A stretch of 46,133 nt of DNA, taken from contig CACZMV010000033.1 in assembly GCA_902782305.1 (NCBI GenBank), forward strand, positions 1 to 46,133, in the 5' to 3' direction. Both the position numbers and the translations under genes were made by a program. Under the pieces are notes generated by a model. It worked only from the letters and a program-made list of their open reading frames with translations, did not search any database and was not told the DNA's origin. Of this stretch, positions 14,511 through 21,065 are shown in pieces (position 1 is the stretch's first letter; the number at the start of each line of letters is the position of its first letter). The DNA comes from an uncultured Prevotellaceae bacterium (lineage in GTDB: Bacteria; Bacteroidota; Bacteroidia; Bacteroidales; Bacteroidaceae).

Positions 14511-15083
14511 TTAAAATTCATAACCCAGTTTCAGAGCAAAATAACTATAGCTTACCCTTGACTGAGTACAGTCTTTGAAATTAGATATAGTATAGCTAAG
14601 TCCTATGAGGAAATTATTACGTAATCCTCCAAAACTATAGCCGATAGTCGGACTTGCGAAGAAGCCCTCTTCCGTTATTCCGCCAATATTTAATGACCAG
14701 AAAGGAACTCCATCTATATCATAGGCTGAAATGAAATTTCCACGGATATTGGCAAAAATGGGAACACCAAATTTGTTATCCGTATTTCGAACATCGGCAT
14801 TGTGGACATACATCCTACCTCCTACGCCGACACCAAATCGGAGGAACTCATTTAAACGATATCCAACGGTACCTGTCACCTGAGCATACTGCATATTAGT
14901 TTTTACAGACATAATACTGCTGCCACCTTCAGCTTCTACCGCAAACCAAAAGCCATCATCTTTAAAGGTATAATCATTATAACCTTTCTGTGCAGGTTTC
15001 TCTGGCAACTTCACATCACGATATTGTGCATTGACAGATAGTATGCCAACAAACAGCATTATCGACAATATAACTTTTCTCAT
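14511..15083 (-). CDS. Outer-membrane beta-barrel protein in the operon
   Basis: A 190-aa protein with a signal peptide (MRKVILSIMLFVGILSVNA) and alternating aromatic/glycine strands ending in YSYFALKLGYEF, the usual barrel terminus. About ten residues after the signal there is a Pro/Lys-rich segment (LPEKPAQKG), which is exposed before the barrel begins. It could anchor or export the soluble partners encoded around it; spacing to both neighbours is 6 and 12 nt. Confidence 0.7.
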   Translation of the reverse strand: MRKVILSIMLFVGILSVNAQYRDVKLPEKPAQKGYNDYTFKDDGFWFAVEAEGGSSIMSVKTNMQYAQVTGTVGYRLNEFLRFGVGVGGRMYVHNADVRNTDNKFGVPIFANIRGNFISAYDIDGVPFWSLNIGGITEEGFFASPTIGYSFGGLRNNFLIGLSYTISNFKDCTQSRVSYSYFALKLGYEF

Positions 15084-15095
15084 GTCTATTACTTT

Positions 15096-15560
15096 TTAGA
15101 ATCCAGCAGATAAAGAACGTACCAAGCCAGCCTTTTCCAGCTCTTTGCGTAGAGAAGTTTTGTCAACCTGAATGATTGCACCTGTTTTATAACCCTTAGA
15201 AGTCTTTACTCGGTCATAAGAGCCAGACACGATATTAGCATAATTCTGGCATGGTCCATCTACCGCAAAGAACTCCTCACAAAATGTAGGATTGTCGGCT
15301 TCTGCCGTAGGAGAAGCCATCGCAGGTTGCCTTGCACCACTTTCGTTTCCAGAACAGCCTCTGAAAACCACACCATGAACAGCTGCACGTTTCAGTTCTT
15401 CGTCCTTGACACTCTTTGCATAAACGTACACCTTCACAAGAACTGTTCCTTCTGTACCAGAGCCGGCACCAACAATGTCATATTGTGGCATTTTGCCTTT
15501 TGCCATACATCCCAAGGCAAGGAACAGCATCAATACTATTAAATTCAATTTTCTACGCAT
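15096..15560 (-). CDS. Exported protein of unknown function, paralogue of the product of 14019-14492
   Basis: A 154-aa protein with a signal peptide (MRRKLNLIVLMLFLALGCMA). The stretch LGCMAKG could be read as a lipobox, but Met-Ala after the Cys makes plain cleavage at about 21 more likely. The core (AAVHGVVFRGC, EEFFAVDGPCQNYANIVSG, YKTGAIIQVDKTSLRKELEKAGLV) aligns by eye with the smaller gene at 14019-14492. It has several Cys (about four in the mature part), so a disulfide is possible. Function unknown. Confidence 0.65.
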   Translation of the reverse strand: MRRKLNLIVLMLFLALGCMAKGKMPQYDIVGAGSGTEGTVLVKVYVYAKSVKDEELKRAAVHGVVFRGCSGNESGARQPAMASPTAEADNPTFCEEFFAVDGPCQNYANIVSGSYDRVKTSKGYKTGAIIQVDKTSLRKELEKAGLVRSLSAGF

Positions 15561-15577
15561 ACGTGTTTCTATTAAAA

Positions 15578-16798
15578 TTATTTAGACATTTCACGAATCA
15601 ACATACCTTTAGTGAAGTTCTTTCCACTAACCTTACGGAAAGTTGTGAAGCCTAAGTTAGCTCCGACAGCACCTTCTTCTGAAGCCATAAAGCGATTATC
15701 CCAAATCAGACTAGGAATTGGTTCAATCACTCCTACCCTTTCATACTTATGTGCCCCTGATTCCAATTCAACAACTTCCAACACCTCAAATTTAGACTTG
15801 CTCGAAACTCCTTCCTTCATTCCGACGTATGCGGTAAGTGGTTCTACTGATACAAGAGGAGATTTGGTTCTGAACTCTTCATATTCACGTTGCAAGTCAA
15901 CAACGTTTTCATCAATAGCTCGTTGGCAGGCCTTGCGAACCATGACAATAGGTTCTTCTTCTTTGATGCCAAGGAAAGAAGTTGTACCACCGCTACTCTC
16001 TACTTTACCTACATACTTTAGTCTGTAGTTTTTACGAGCTTTCTCAAAATTCGCTCTCTTTACAGGATCGGGTTGTGAAGCATACTGATCTTGATAGAAG
16101 AGATTTGCCTGTGAGTCATTCCATTCCAGTTTATATAGGAAACTGTTTATCTTTACAGAGAAACCCTTGATGGTTTCAACCATGTTTCCAATATTATCTG
16201 TCAAATCATCGATATTCACACCGGTAGCAATAGCGGCAACACTACCCAATATCTTCAGAATACCTCCAGCAGTCTTAGCACCTTTGTTCTTATCAACATA
16301 TCGAATATCATTGACCAAAACGAATGTATTGCCGATAAGCTCTTCACCTGCATCTTGAAGCATCGCCATTCCTCTAGCCGAGCGCATGGCCAGCTGCTTA
16401 TCCATTTCCGTTGCATTATACAAGCCACGTTCCTTTACTAATTCCATATCACATGCGCCAGAATAATAATCTCGATTGAACCAACGTCCTACCAAGCGAC
16501 TGGCAACCATGTTCTTTTGAAGGAATTCGGTAATCATCGGATTCTCTTTCTCCTTGCCGGCACCTTCCAATTTTGTGTTAAGATTTAACACCTTGACACT
16601 TAAATTATGGTCATTGAACTTGTCAGGTACTGGAATTTGCAGAAAAGCATCCTTGATTTCACTTGCAAATTTCTGATCCGTATGATTAATCAAAACGGAA
16701 TATATCGAGCTGCGACGGTATTTCTGTTCTGCCCCTTCTTGTGCAAATGCAGAAGTTAACGTACCTGCGAATAATATTATAACGAATAATTTCTTCAT
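15578..16798 (-). CDS. Large exported protein of unknown function
   Basis: A 406-aa protein with a signal peptide (MKKLFVIILFAGTLTSAFAQ), not recognised. A hydrophobic, Gly/Ala-rich stretch at about residues 183-200 (TAGGILKILGSVAAIATG) could enter a membrane or pack in a helical bundle. Around it are mixed alpha/beta segments such as NTFVLVNDIRYVDKN and FSVKINSFLYKLEWND. It is second in the operon, 20 nt after the WG-repeat gene and 17 nt before the next. A periplasmic or surface scaffold role is plausible from context only. Confidence 0.65.
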   Translation of the reverse strand: MKKLFVIILFAGTLTSAFAQEGAEQKYRRSSIYSVLINHTDQKFASEIKDAFLQIPVPDKFNDHNLSVKVLNLNTKLEGAGKEKENPMITEFLQKNMVASRLVGRWFNRDYYSGACDMELVKERGLYNATEMDKQLAMRSARGMAMLQDAGEELIGNTFVLVNDIRYVDKNKGAKTAGGILKILGSVAAIATGVNIDDLTDNIGNMVETIKGFSVKINSFLYKLEWNDSQANLFYQDQYASQPDPVKRANFEKARKNYRLKYVGKVESSGGTTSFLGIKEEEPIVMVRKACQRAIDENVVDLQREYEEFRTKSPLVSVEPLTAYVGMKEGVSSKSKFEVLEVVELESGAHKYERVGVIEPIPSLIWDNRFMASEEGAVGANLGFTTFRKVSGKNFTKGMLIREMSK

Positions 16799-16818
16799 TT
16801 TGCTATGTTTTTAGTTGG

Positions 16819-18633
16819 TTAGTAATTCCATTCATCTTCATCAAGCATCTCATTGAGACCGTACACTCGATTTTCGCGAGTGATTTTCAACAGGACATCC
16901 TTTGCCTCCATGTCTGTCAAAGCACGATTTCCCAAATTCTTTATCTCCTTTTTGGCTGCATCTACATAAAATGCGGATACAGGCTTTTTAATCAACAAGA
17001 CATCATCAGTATTCATAAGGAGACCGAAATTAACGCTCTTAAAGGGATCAACCGTTTTTGTCTGCTGCGCTATAGTGTTAATAAGCTTTCCTTTTTTCTT
17101 TGTATTCGAGTTATTTGTTGCTGCCGTTGTACCATAAATTTGATTATATGGTGTATTAGGTAAGTATAGTTGTGCCCTATTCAATATACTCTTCTGCACA
17201 TCAAAACCCTCAGGTATTACAAAAGCTATACCATCTTTGAAATTGCCGACAGCCTTAAAACCACTCGGAGAAATCTTACCATTAGTCAAATTCAAGTGAT
17301 AATACAAAGAATCTGCCTGACGAACCCAGAAGTGCTGGCAATTTCTTTCTGTAGGACGCACAAAGTCAATATACTCTGTTGGGAATAGTTCTTTGTTATC
17401 TGCGGTAAAAGCACCCCATTTGCCATCTTTCTTCACAGCAATGACATCGTAGGAGTTGCCTAAAATCATATCATAGTCAAAGGGAATAACGGTATCACCG
17501 TTTCTTGACAAAACACCATACTTACCTGCTTTCTTTACAGCGAACAATGGCTTGTCACCTTTCTGGGCTGGGAATTCAATTTCATCATATCCTGATAATG
17601 CTTGCACATTATTATTACTATCGTCAAAAATCTCCCATTTCCCTGAGCTATTCTTTGCAGCCCACAATCCAGTCAACTCACTATGTTTCAACGATGTATA
17701 GCCACTTCTTAGCTTATTTCCAGATTTGTCGATAAATGACCAAGATGTTCCATTAACCGGTGCGATATCTCCAATAAAATCACCATGTGTCCAGTAGTTA
17801 ATACTGCCTAAGGCTGAATTAAACACAGCTACCTGGATTGGTTTTCCTGAAGCAATATTGTGGAAGCCACAAACTGTTTCTTTCTTCTTCGCAATGTAAT
17901 ACCTTACCATACCACTTTTGGGAAGCATTACATATGAGTACAGTCCTTCTTTGACAATCTCCTTGCCATAACCGTCAATTACGCCTGATTCGAAGATGTT
18001 AAATCCATTCTTACATATTCCCAAGTATTCACAGTCTGTGAGCAATGTATCCGTAGTAAAGTGATAACTGAATATAAGTCTTTTTCCTTCGTGCAGATAC
18101 GCAGCCCCTTGTCCGTCATAAGCAAACTCATATAATCCTTTATATTGGGGCGTAACAAGAATTTTACCATTTTTATCTATTATTCCATATTTTGCTCCAG
18201 CCATATATGTTTTCTTATCATTCGCTGTAGCTTTACCACCCAAGGCTATTATTGCCTTCCCATAACAATTTGACTTAGAGATCATAGAATAGTCAGCTTT
18301 CAGAACAATGCTGCCAGTTGTATTCGCAAGTCCCATTTTCTTACCATCTTTTATCAGATACAAATCATTCCATTTAGAAATGCTTGAATACTTGATAGGC
18401 AGTACTACAGTTCCGGAAGTATTAATCATTCCATATTTTCCTGATTTACACACAATGGCTACTCCATTAGAAAATGGGAATGCGCTCTCATACTTGCAAT
18501 CGATGACAACATTACCTTTAGAATCGGCAAAGCCTACTCTTCCCTTGTCATCAACATGGATTTTCAGATCTTGTGCTTGAAGACCTAATGCAAACAATGC
18601 CATCAATAAACTGAAAATGATTTTTGATTTCAT
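16819..18633 (-). CDS. Exported WG-repeat protein (first gene of the operon)
   Basis: A 604-aa protein with a signal peptide (MKSKIIFSLLMALFALGLQA). It contains a series of WG-type repeats, each with a GKYG(M/V)(I/L) turn, a D/NG and a later (V/I)P-Y segment, spread over about residues 25-440 (for example SGKYGMINTSG, AGAKYGIIDKNG, AGKYGVLSRNG, DGKWGAFTADN). Such repeats form beta-rich binding surfaces. The C-terminal 160 residues are different and low in repeats. It leads the eight-gene operon, so it may be the ligand- or surface-binding member. Confidence 0.8.
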   Translation of the reverse strand: MKSKIIFSLLMALFALGLQAQDLKIHVDDKGRVGFADSKGNVVIDCKYESAFPFSNGVAIVCKSGKYGMINTSGTVVLPIKYSSISKWNDLYLIKDGKKMGLANTTGSIVLKADYSMISKSNCYGKAIIALGGKATANDKKTYMAGAKYGIIDKNGKILVTPQYKGLYEFAYDGQGAAYLHEGKRLIFSYHFTTDTLLTDCEYLGICKNGFNIFESGVIDGYGKEIVKEGLYSYVMLPKSGMVRYYIAKKKETVCGFHNIASGKPIQVAVFNSALGSINYWTHGDFIGDIAPVNGTSWSFIDKSGNKLRSGYTSLKHSELTGLWAAKNSSGKWEIFDDSNNNVQALSGYDEIEFPAQKGDKPLFAVKKAGKYGVLSRNGDTVIPFDYDMILGNSYDVIAVKKDGKWGAFTADNKELFPTEYIDFVRPTERNCQHFWVRQADSLYYHLNLTNGKISPSGFKAVGNFKDGIAFVIPEGFDVQKSILNRAQLYLPNTPYNQIYGTTAATNNSNTKKKGKLINTIAQQTKTVDPFKSVNFGLLMNTDDVLLIKKPVSAFYVDAAKKEIKNLGNRALTDMEAKDVLLKITRENRVYGLNEMLDEDEWNY

Positions 18634-18794
18634 ACTGTCTCCTCAAACCTATAGTCCCATTTAGGTTAATTTACGTTTTACTTTTAATCCGATAAAAGAA
18701 TGACGTGGAACCCTGCTCTATCTAGTTTATGCCAAATAACAGCAACGTCATCCATTAAATCGGCATGTCGTTTTACAGTTTTAGTTGTTGTTTG

Positions 18795-18802
18795 CAAAGT
18801 TA
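18795..18802 (-). promoter_or_regulatory. -7 element of the exported-protein operon
   Basis: TAACTTTG on the minus strand, 160 nt ahead of the WG-repeat gene. The long leader and the absence of a clear -33 TTG suggest help from a regulator. A short inverted repeat (ATGACGT at 18700-18706 and ACGTCAT at 18745-18751) lies in the leader. Confidence 0.5.
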
Positions 18803-18862
18803 AACAATCTTAAAGAGACATTTAGTTTTTCTGTGTATCTCAAATGATACACTTTTGTACCA

Positions 18863-19081
18863 TTATTCGACCAGTCTATTCTCTACCTCATCAGACAACT
18901 CCCGAAAGAAATTACGATGAAGAATGGCGGAAATGCTGATTAACAGGGCTGTATCAATACTGTTCTTTTCAAAAATACGGTATACAAAGGCACGAGTACA
19001 ATTCAATTTGCGGGCCAGCCAACTGACTGTCCGTTCCTGGCGTTGCAGCTCTTCCTTTATGTTCTGTCCGATGTTAACCAT
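18863..19081 (-). CDS. Small XRE-type helix-turn-helix regulator
   Basis: A 72-aa protein with a clear helix-turn-helix: SWLARKLNCTRAFVYRIFEKNSID (about residues 18-42) has the layout of cI/Cro-type domains, with AxxLxxS-like spacing. It has no extra domain, so it probably binds as a dimer. It is on the same strand as the exported-protein operon and 229 nt upstream of it. It also borders the iteron/palindrome hub, so it could control either. Confidence 0.7.
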   Translation of the reverse strand: MVNIGQNIKEELQRQERTVSWLARKLNCTRAFVYRIFEKNSIDTALLISISAILHRNFFRELSDEVENRLVE

Positions 19082-19132
19082 ATTTATAAAATAAGGAGTA
19101 ACAAAAAAGGCGGGCCGTTCCCATGCTTATTC

Positions 19133-19259
19133 GCTCATTGGGTAAACCGCCAAGTAAACCGCGTACGATAACAAGCACGAACAGTCCACGCCCTAAGGGC
19201 ATGAACTTACTCATCGCATGTTCTTTCGTACTGAATGGTTTGGCGGTTATTCAATGAGC
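19133..19259. repeat. Interrupted inverted repeat at the left of the noncoding hub
   Basis: GCTCATTG (19133-19140) and ACCGCCAA (19146-19153) on the left are mirrored by TTGGCGGT (19240-19247) and CAATGAGC (19252-19259). Between them lie a small palindrome (GCCCTAAGGGC, 19190-19200) and two TAAACCGC copies near 19143-19161. Confidence 0.6.
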
Positions 19260-19394
19260 ACAGAACAAGGACTTTGAGTCCAATTTCCAATAAGATGATG
19301 AACGGGAATCGCTATTCCGTTACAATCGCTGCAAAGATACAAATATTTTTTGAAAAAGACACATTATATAGAAAAAAATCCACTATGGGTACAG

Positions 19395-19426
19395 GGCGTA
19401 CCGACATACCGGCATACCACCGTACC
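19395..19426 (-). repeat. Iteron array B: four 8-bp units, inverted
   Basis: Read on the minus strand: GGTACGGT, GGTATGCC, GGTATGTC, GGTACGCC. It has the same consensus GGTAYGCC as arrays A and C but the opposite orientation to both. It ends 58 nt before the AT palindrome. Confidence 0.8.
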
Positions 19427-19484
19427 GTTTGGTATATGCTAATTGACAAGTAAGGGAGAGATGGCAGGAAGAAGAAGGGTATAA

Positions 19485-19534
19485 ATATTATATATTATTA
19501 TATATATTATAATATATATAATAATATATAATAT
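19485..19534. repeat. Perfect 50-bp palindrome of A and T only
   Basis: The halves 19485-19509 and 19510-19534 are exact reverse complements with no spacer, and every base is A or T. It lies between two oppositely oriented iteron arrays. It has no GC clamp or T tail, so it does not look like a terminator; it would melt or extrude readily, as at replication or resolution origins. Confidence 0.9.
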
Positions 19535-19569
19535 CATAAAGCAGGTTGTGGTGCACGAAAATATGAAAT

Positions 19570-19593
19570 GGTATGCCGGTATGCCGGTACGCC
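19570..19593 (+). repeat. Iteron array C: three 8-bp units
   Basis: GGTATGCC, GGTATGCC, GGTACGCC in tandem, 35 nt after the palindrome. Orientation matches array A at 6555 and opposes array B. The preceding bases AAAT are also shared with array A. Confidence 0.8.
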
Positions 19594-19624
19594 CTGCCAT
19601 TTACGAAAATATATGCACGTTCTC

Positions 19625-19655
19625 TTGCACAGACGGATTATTTTTAGTATCTTTG
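19625..19655 (+). promoter_or_regulatory. Promoter of the DUF4248/HU/smalltalk arm
   Basis: TTG at 19625-19627, 20 nt, TATCTTTG at 19648-19655. The -33 box lies about 30 nt after iteron array C, so a protein bound to the iterons could affect it. Confidence 0.7.
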
Positions 19656-19668
19656 CACCTAGATAGAA

Positions 19669-19690
19669 TGGGCATTTCAGTAAATGCCCA
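19669..19690 (+). promoter_or_regulatory. Leader hairpin before the DUF4248 gene
   Basis: A 9-bp perfect stem (TGGGCATTT and AAATGCCCA) closes a 4-nt loop. It begins about 14 nt after the -7 box, near the 5' end of the predicted transcript and about 47 nt before the gene start. It has no T run, so a role in stability or translation control is more likely than termination. Confidence 0.6.
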
Positions 19691-19736
19691 GCGTACGAAA
19701 AACACATGATTAACCCTTTTTAATTTCATTTCAAAC

Positions 19737-19919
19737 ATGTATCGAGCTATGTACAAATCGGAGTTGGCCCAAGCGGCTGGAGTGTCCCAAAGAACGTTTT
19801 CACGCTATGTGCAATTACAGCAAGCGGAGCTGAAGAAACTAGGTGTAACGCCACAAACACGACTACTGCCACCGAAGGCCGTAAAGCTGCTATGCGACAA
19901 TCTTTGCATAGAAATCTGA
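19737..19919 (+). CDS. DUF4248-like small DNA-binding protein
   Basis: A 60-aa protein resembling the DUF4248 family, found beside HU-like and VirE/DUF3987 genes in Bacteroidetes. The sequence reads as a helix-turn-helix: YKSELAQAAGVSQRTFSRYV (about residues 6-25), with a C-terminal LLPPKAVKLLCDNLCIEI that fits the family end. ATG at 19737 or five codons later could start it. It follows a strong promoter and a leader hairpin, close to the iterons. A role in regulating the module or in recognising the hub is plausible. Confidence 0.65.
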   Translation: MYRAMYKSELAQAAGVSQRTFSRYVQLQQAELKKLGVTPQTRLLPPKAVKLLCDNLCIEI

Positions 19920-20260
19920 AAAAATATCAGCTATTTGAAAAATTTTCGTGCGAGCCCGCCAGAGCCCGCCAACGGTATGGAAAAATATCGTACCTTTGCA
20001 TTGTCAAAAGGAACGATAGAATTGGAGCGCAGGGCACCAAGAATTTGCTTTCAGGCCTGGCAAAATTTACTGCCTGCCCAGAGCGTAAAAAAGGAAGTCG
20101 CGAATGGAGACAAAGAGAACCATTAAACATTAAACATTAAAAAATTAAATTTTCAAACATTTGAGTCATTCCCGTTAAACGGGAAAGCGGCGTAAGCCAA
20201 AAGGGCTCATTATTATCAACTATTTAAAAACTAAGAGGAGTTGACAAGAATTCAGCGGGT
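19920..20260 (+). promoter_or_regulatory. 340-nt leader between DUF4248 and HU-like genes
   Basis: No gene was accepted here. It holds a -7-like TACCTTTG (19991-19998) without a matching TTG, a 7-bp array ATTAAAC/ATTAAAC/ATTAAAA (20122-20142), a palindrome TTCCCGTTAAACGGGAA (20169-20185) and a small hairpin GGC-GTAA-GCC with a GNRA-type loop around 20191. AGGAG at 20235-20239 is a possible ribosome binding site. Together they suggest a structured untranslated leader. Confidence 0.45.
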
Positions 20261-20755
20261 GTGTACCGCTACGTGATGAGTCCCGAGATGTACTCGAGCC
20301 TGAACCAGAAGAAGGTGATCAAGGAGGCTGCCCTGCGCAGTGGCGTGAGCCAGGGTGTGATGCAGGCCTGCTGGGATGCAGCTGGCGAGGTGATTAAGGC
20401 GTGGGCAACCGAAGGCCACAGCGTGGCACTGCCCGGACTGGGAACCATGCGATTCGGTCTGCGCTCGAAGTCTGTGGAGGACGTGAACAAAGTGAAGACC
20501 GGTCTGATTACCAGCCGTCGCATCATCTTCACTCCCGACACTGACCTGAAGGACGAGCTGAAGAACACCAGCGTGGTTATTACCTGCTACGACCGCAACG
20601 GTAACGAGGTGAAGCGCGTGACCAGCGACGACGATGCAGAGGTGGAGGACCCTGAGAACGGATCTACGGAGAATGGCGGATCTACGGAGAATGGCGGTAG
20701 CCAGAACCAGGGCGGTAACAGCAACACCGGTGGTGGCGACTTGGGACAGAACTGA
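20261..20755 (+). CDS. HU-like DNA-binding protein with Gly/Asn-rich tail
   Basis: A protein of about 164 aa whose core (about residues 10-100) has the HU/IHF-type layout: helical AALRSGVSQGVMQACWDAAGEV followed by LPGLGTMRFGLRS, a beta strand segment, and TSRRIIFTPDTDLK. Residues from about 128 are a low-complexity tail containing two copies of an 18-bp unit (STENGG). The start is uncertain: GTG at 20261 is the first standard codon. The frame stays open upstream to a stop at 20225-20227, where AGGAG sits directly before a GTT codon. The stop codon adjoins a heptamer repeat leading into the smalltalk gene. Confidence 0.75.
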   Translation: MYRYVMSPEMYSSLNQKKVIKEAALRSGVSQGVMQACWDAAGEVIKAWATEGHSVALPGLGTMRFGLRSKSVEDVNKVKTGLITSRRIIFTPDTDLKDELKNTSVVITCYDRNGNEVKRVTSDDDAEVEDPENGSTENGGSTENGGSQNQGGNSNTGGGDLGQN

Positions 20756-20789
20756 ACAGTAAATAGTGAACAGTGAATAGTGAACAGTG
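20755..20789 (+). repeat. Heptamer repeat (AAYAGTG) x5 between HU-like and smalltalk genes
   Basis: Five 7-bp units (AACAGTA, then AATAGTG/AACAGTG alternating). They start on the last base of the HU-like stop codon and end 6 nt before the smalltalk ATG. This is the same unit, rotated, as at 4909-4943. Confidence 0.85.
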
Positions 20790-20795
20790 AACGTT

Positions 20796-20912
20796 ATGAA
20801 GACGAATCGTATTGTTGAGGTAGCGGTGAAGGTGATAGTAGCCGCTCTCACAGCCTTCCTGACAGCCATCACAACCACGAGTTGTATGGGACATGGACCA
20901 GTCACTCTGTGA
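20796..20912 (+). CDS. Smalltalk-like small membrane peptide, 38 aa
   Basis: A 38-aa peptide, MKTNRIVEVAVKVIVAALTA at its start, then FLTAITTTSCMGHGPVTL. It has a short basic N-terminus, one hydrophobic helix (about residues 6-28) and a late TTTSCM. This fits the smalltalk family of Bacteroidetes gut-microbiome small proteins, which lie beside HU-like genes and an amidase or peptidase. It is too short for most gene callers. It could be a single-span membrane peptide or, with TTSC read as a lipobox, a tiny lipoprotein. A terminator follows at 20950. Confidence 0.75.
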   Translation: MKTNRIVEVAVKVIVAALTAFLTAITTTSCMGHGPVTL

Positions 20913-20944
20913 GTGAAAACAGAGAGTCTGAGGTATTAACAAAA

Positions 20945-20981
20945 AGAAAAGACTGCGCTCGAAATGGGCGCAGCCTTTATT
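20945..20981 (+). terminator. Terminator after the smalltalk gene
   Basis: CTGCGC (20953-20958) pairs with GCGCAG (20968-20973). The stem is extended by wobble pairs inside and A-T pairs outside a single mismatch, and T-rich sequence follows. It is nearly identical to the terminator at 21959-21991. Confidence 0.75.
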
Positions 20982-21001
20982 TAATTTTTATTGGGTTTAA
21001 T

Positions 21002-21032
21002 TTTGTATTTAACATGTTTATTCGTATCTTTG
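21002..21032 (+). promoter_or_regulatory. Promoter of the DUF4384 gene
   Basis: TTTG at 21002-21005, 19 nt, TATCTTTG at 21025-21032, about 33 nt before the start codon. Confidence 0.65.
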
Positions 21033-21065
21033 CAACATCCATAATAAAAAATAATTGTAGTTGAG

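Noticed and set aside
19235-19453. A 72-codon frame within the noncoding hub
   Set aside because: It runs through half of an inverted repeat and iteron array B, has no promoter, and its composition is unlike a protein.
19485-19534. AT palindrome as a transcription terminator
   Set aside because: All A/T, no GC stem, no T run after it, and no gene ends beside it.
19892-20140. Overlapping small frames after the DUF4248 gene
   Set aside because: They cover the leader with its palindrome and heptamers and contain no recognisable fold; treated as untranslated leader.
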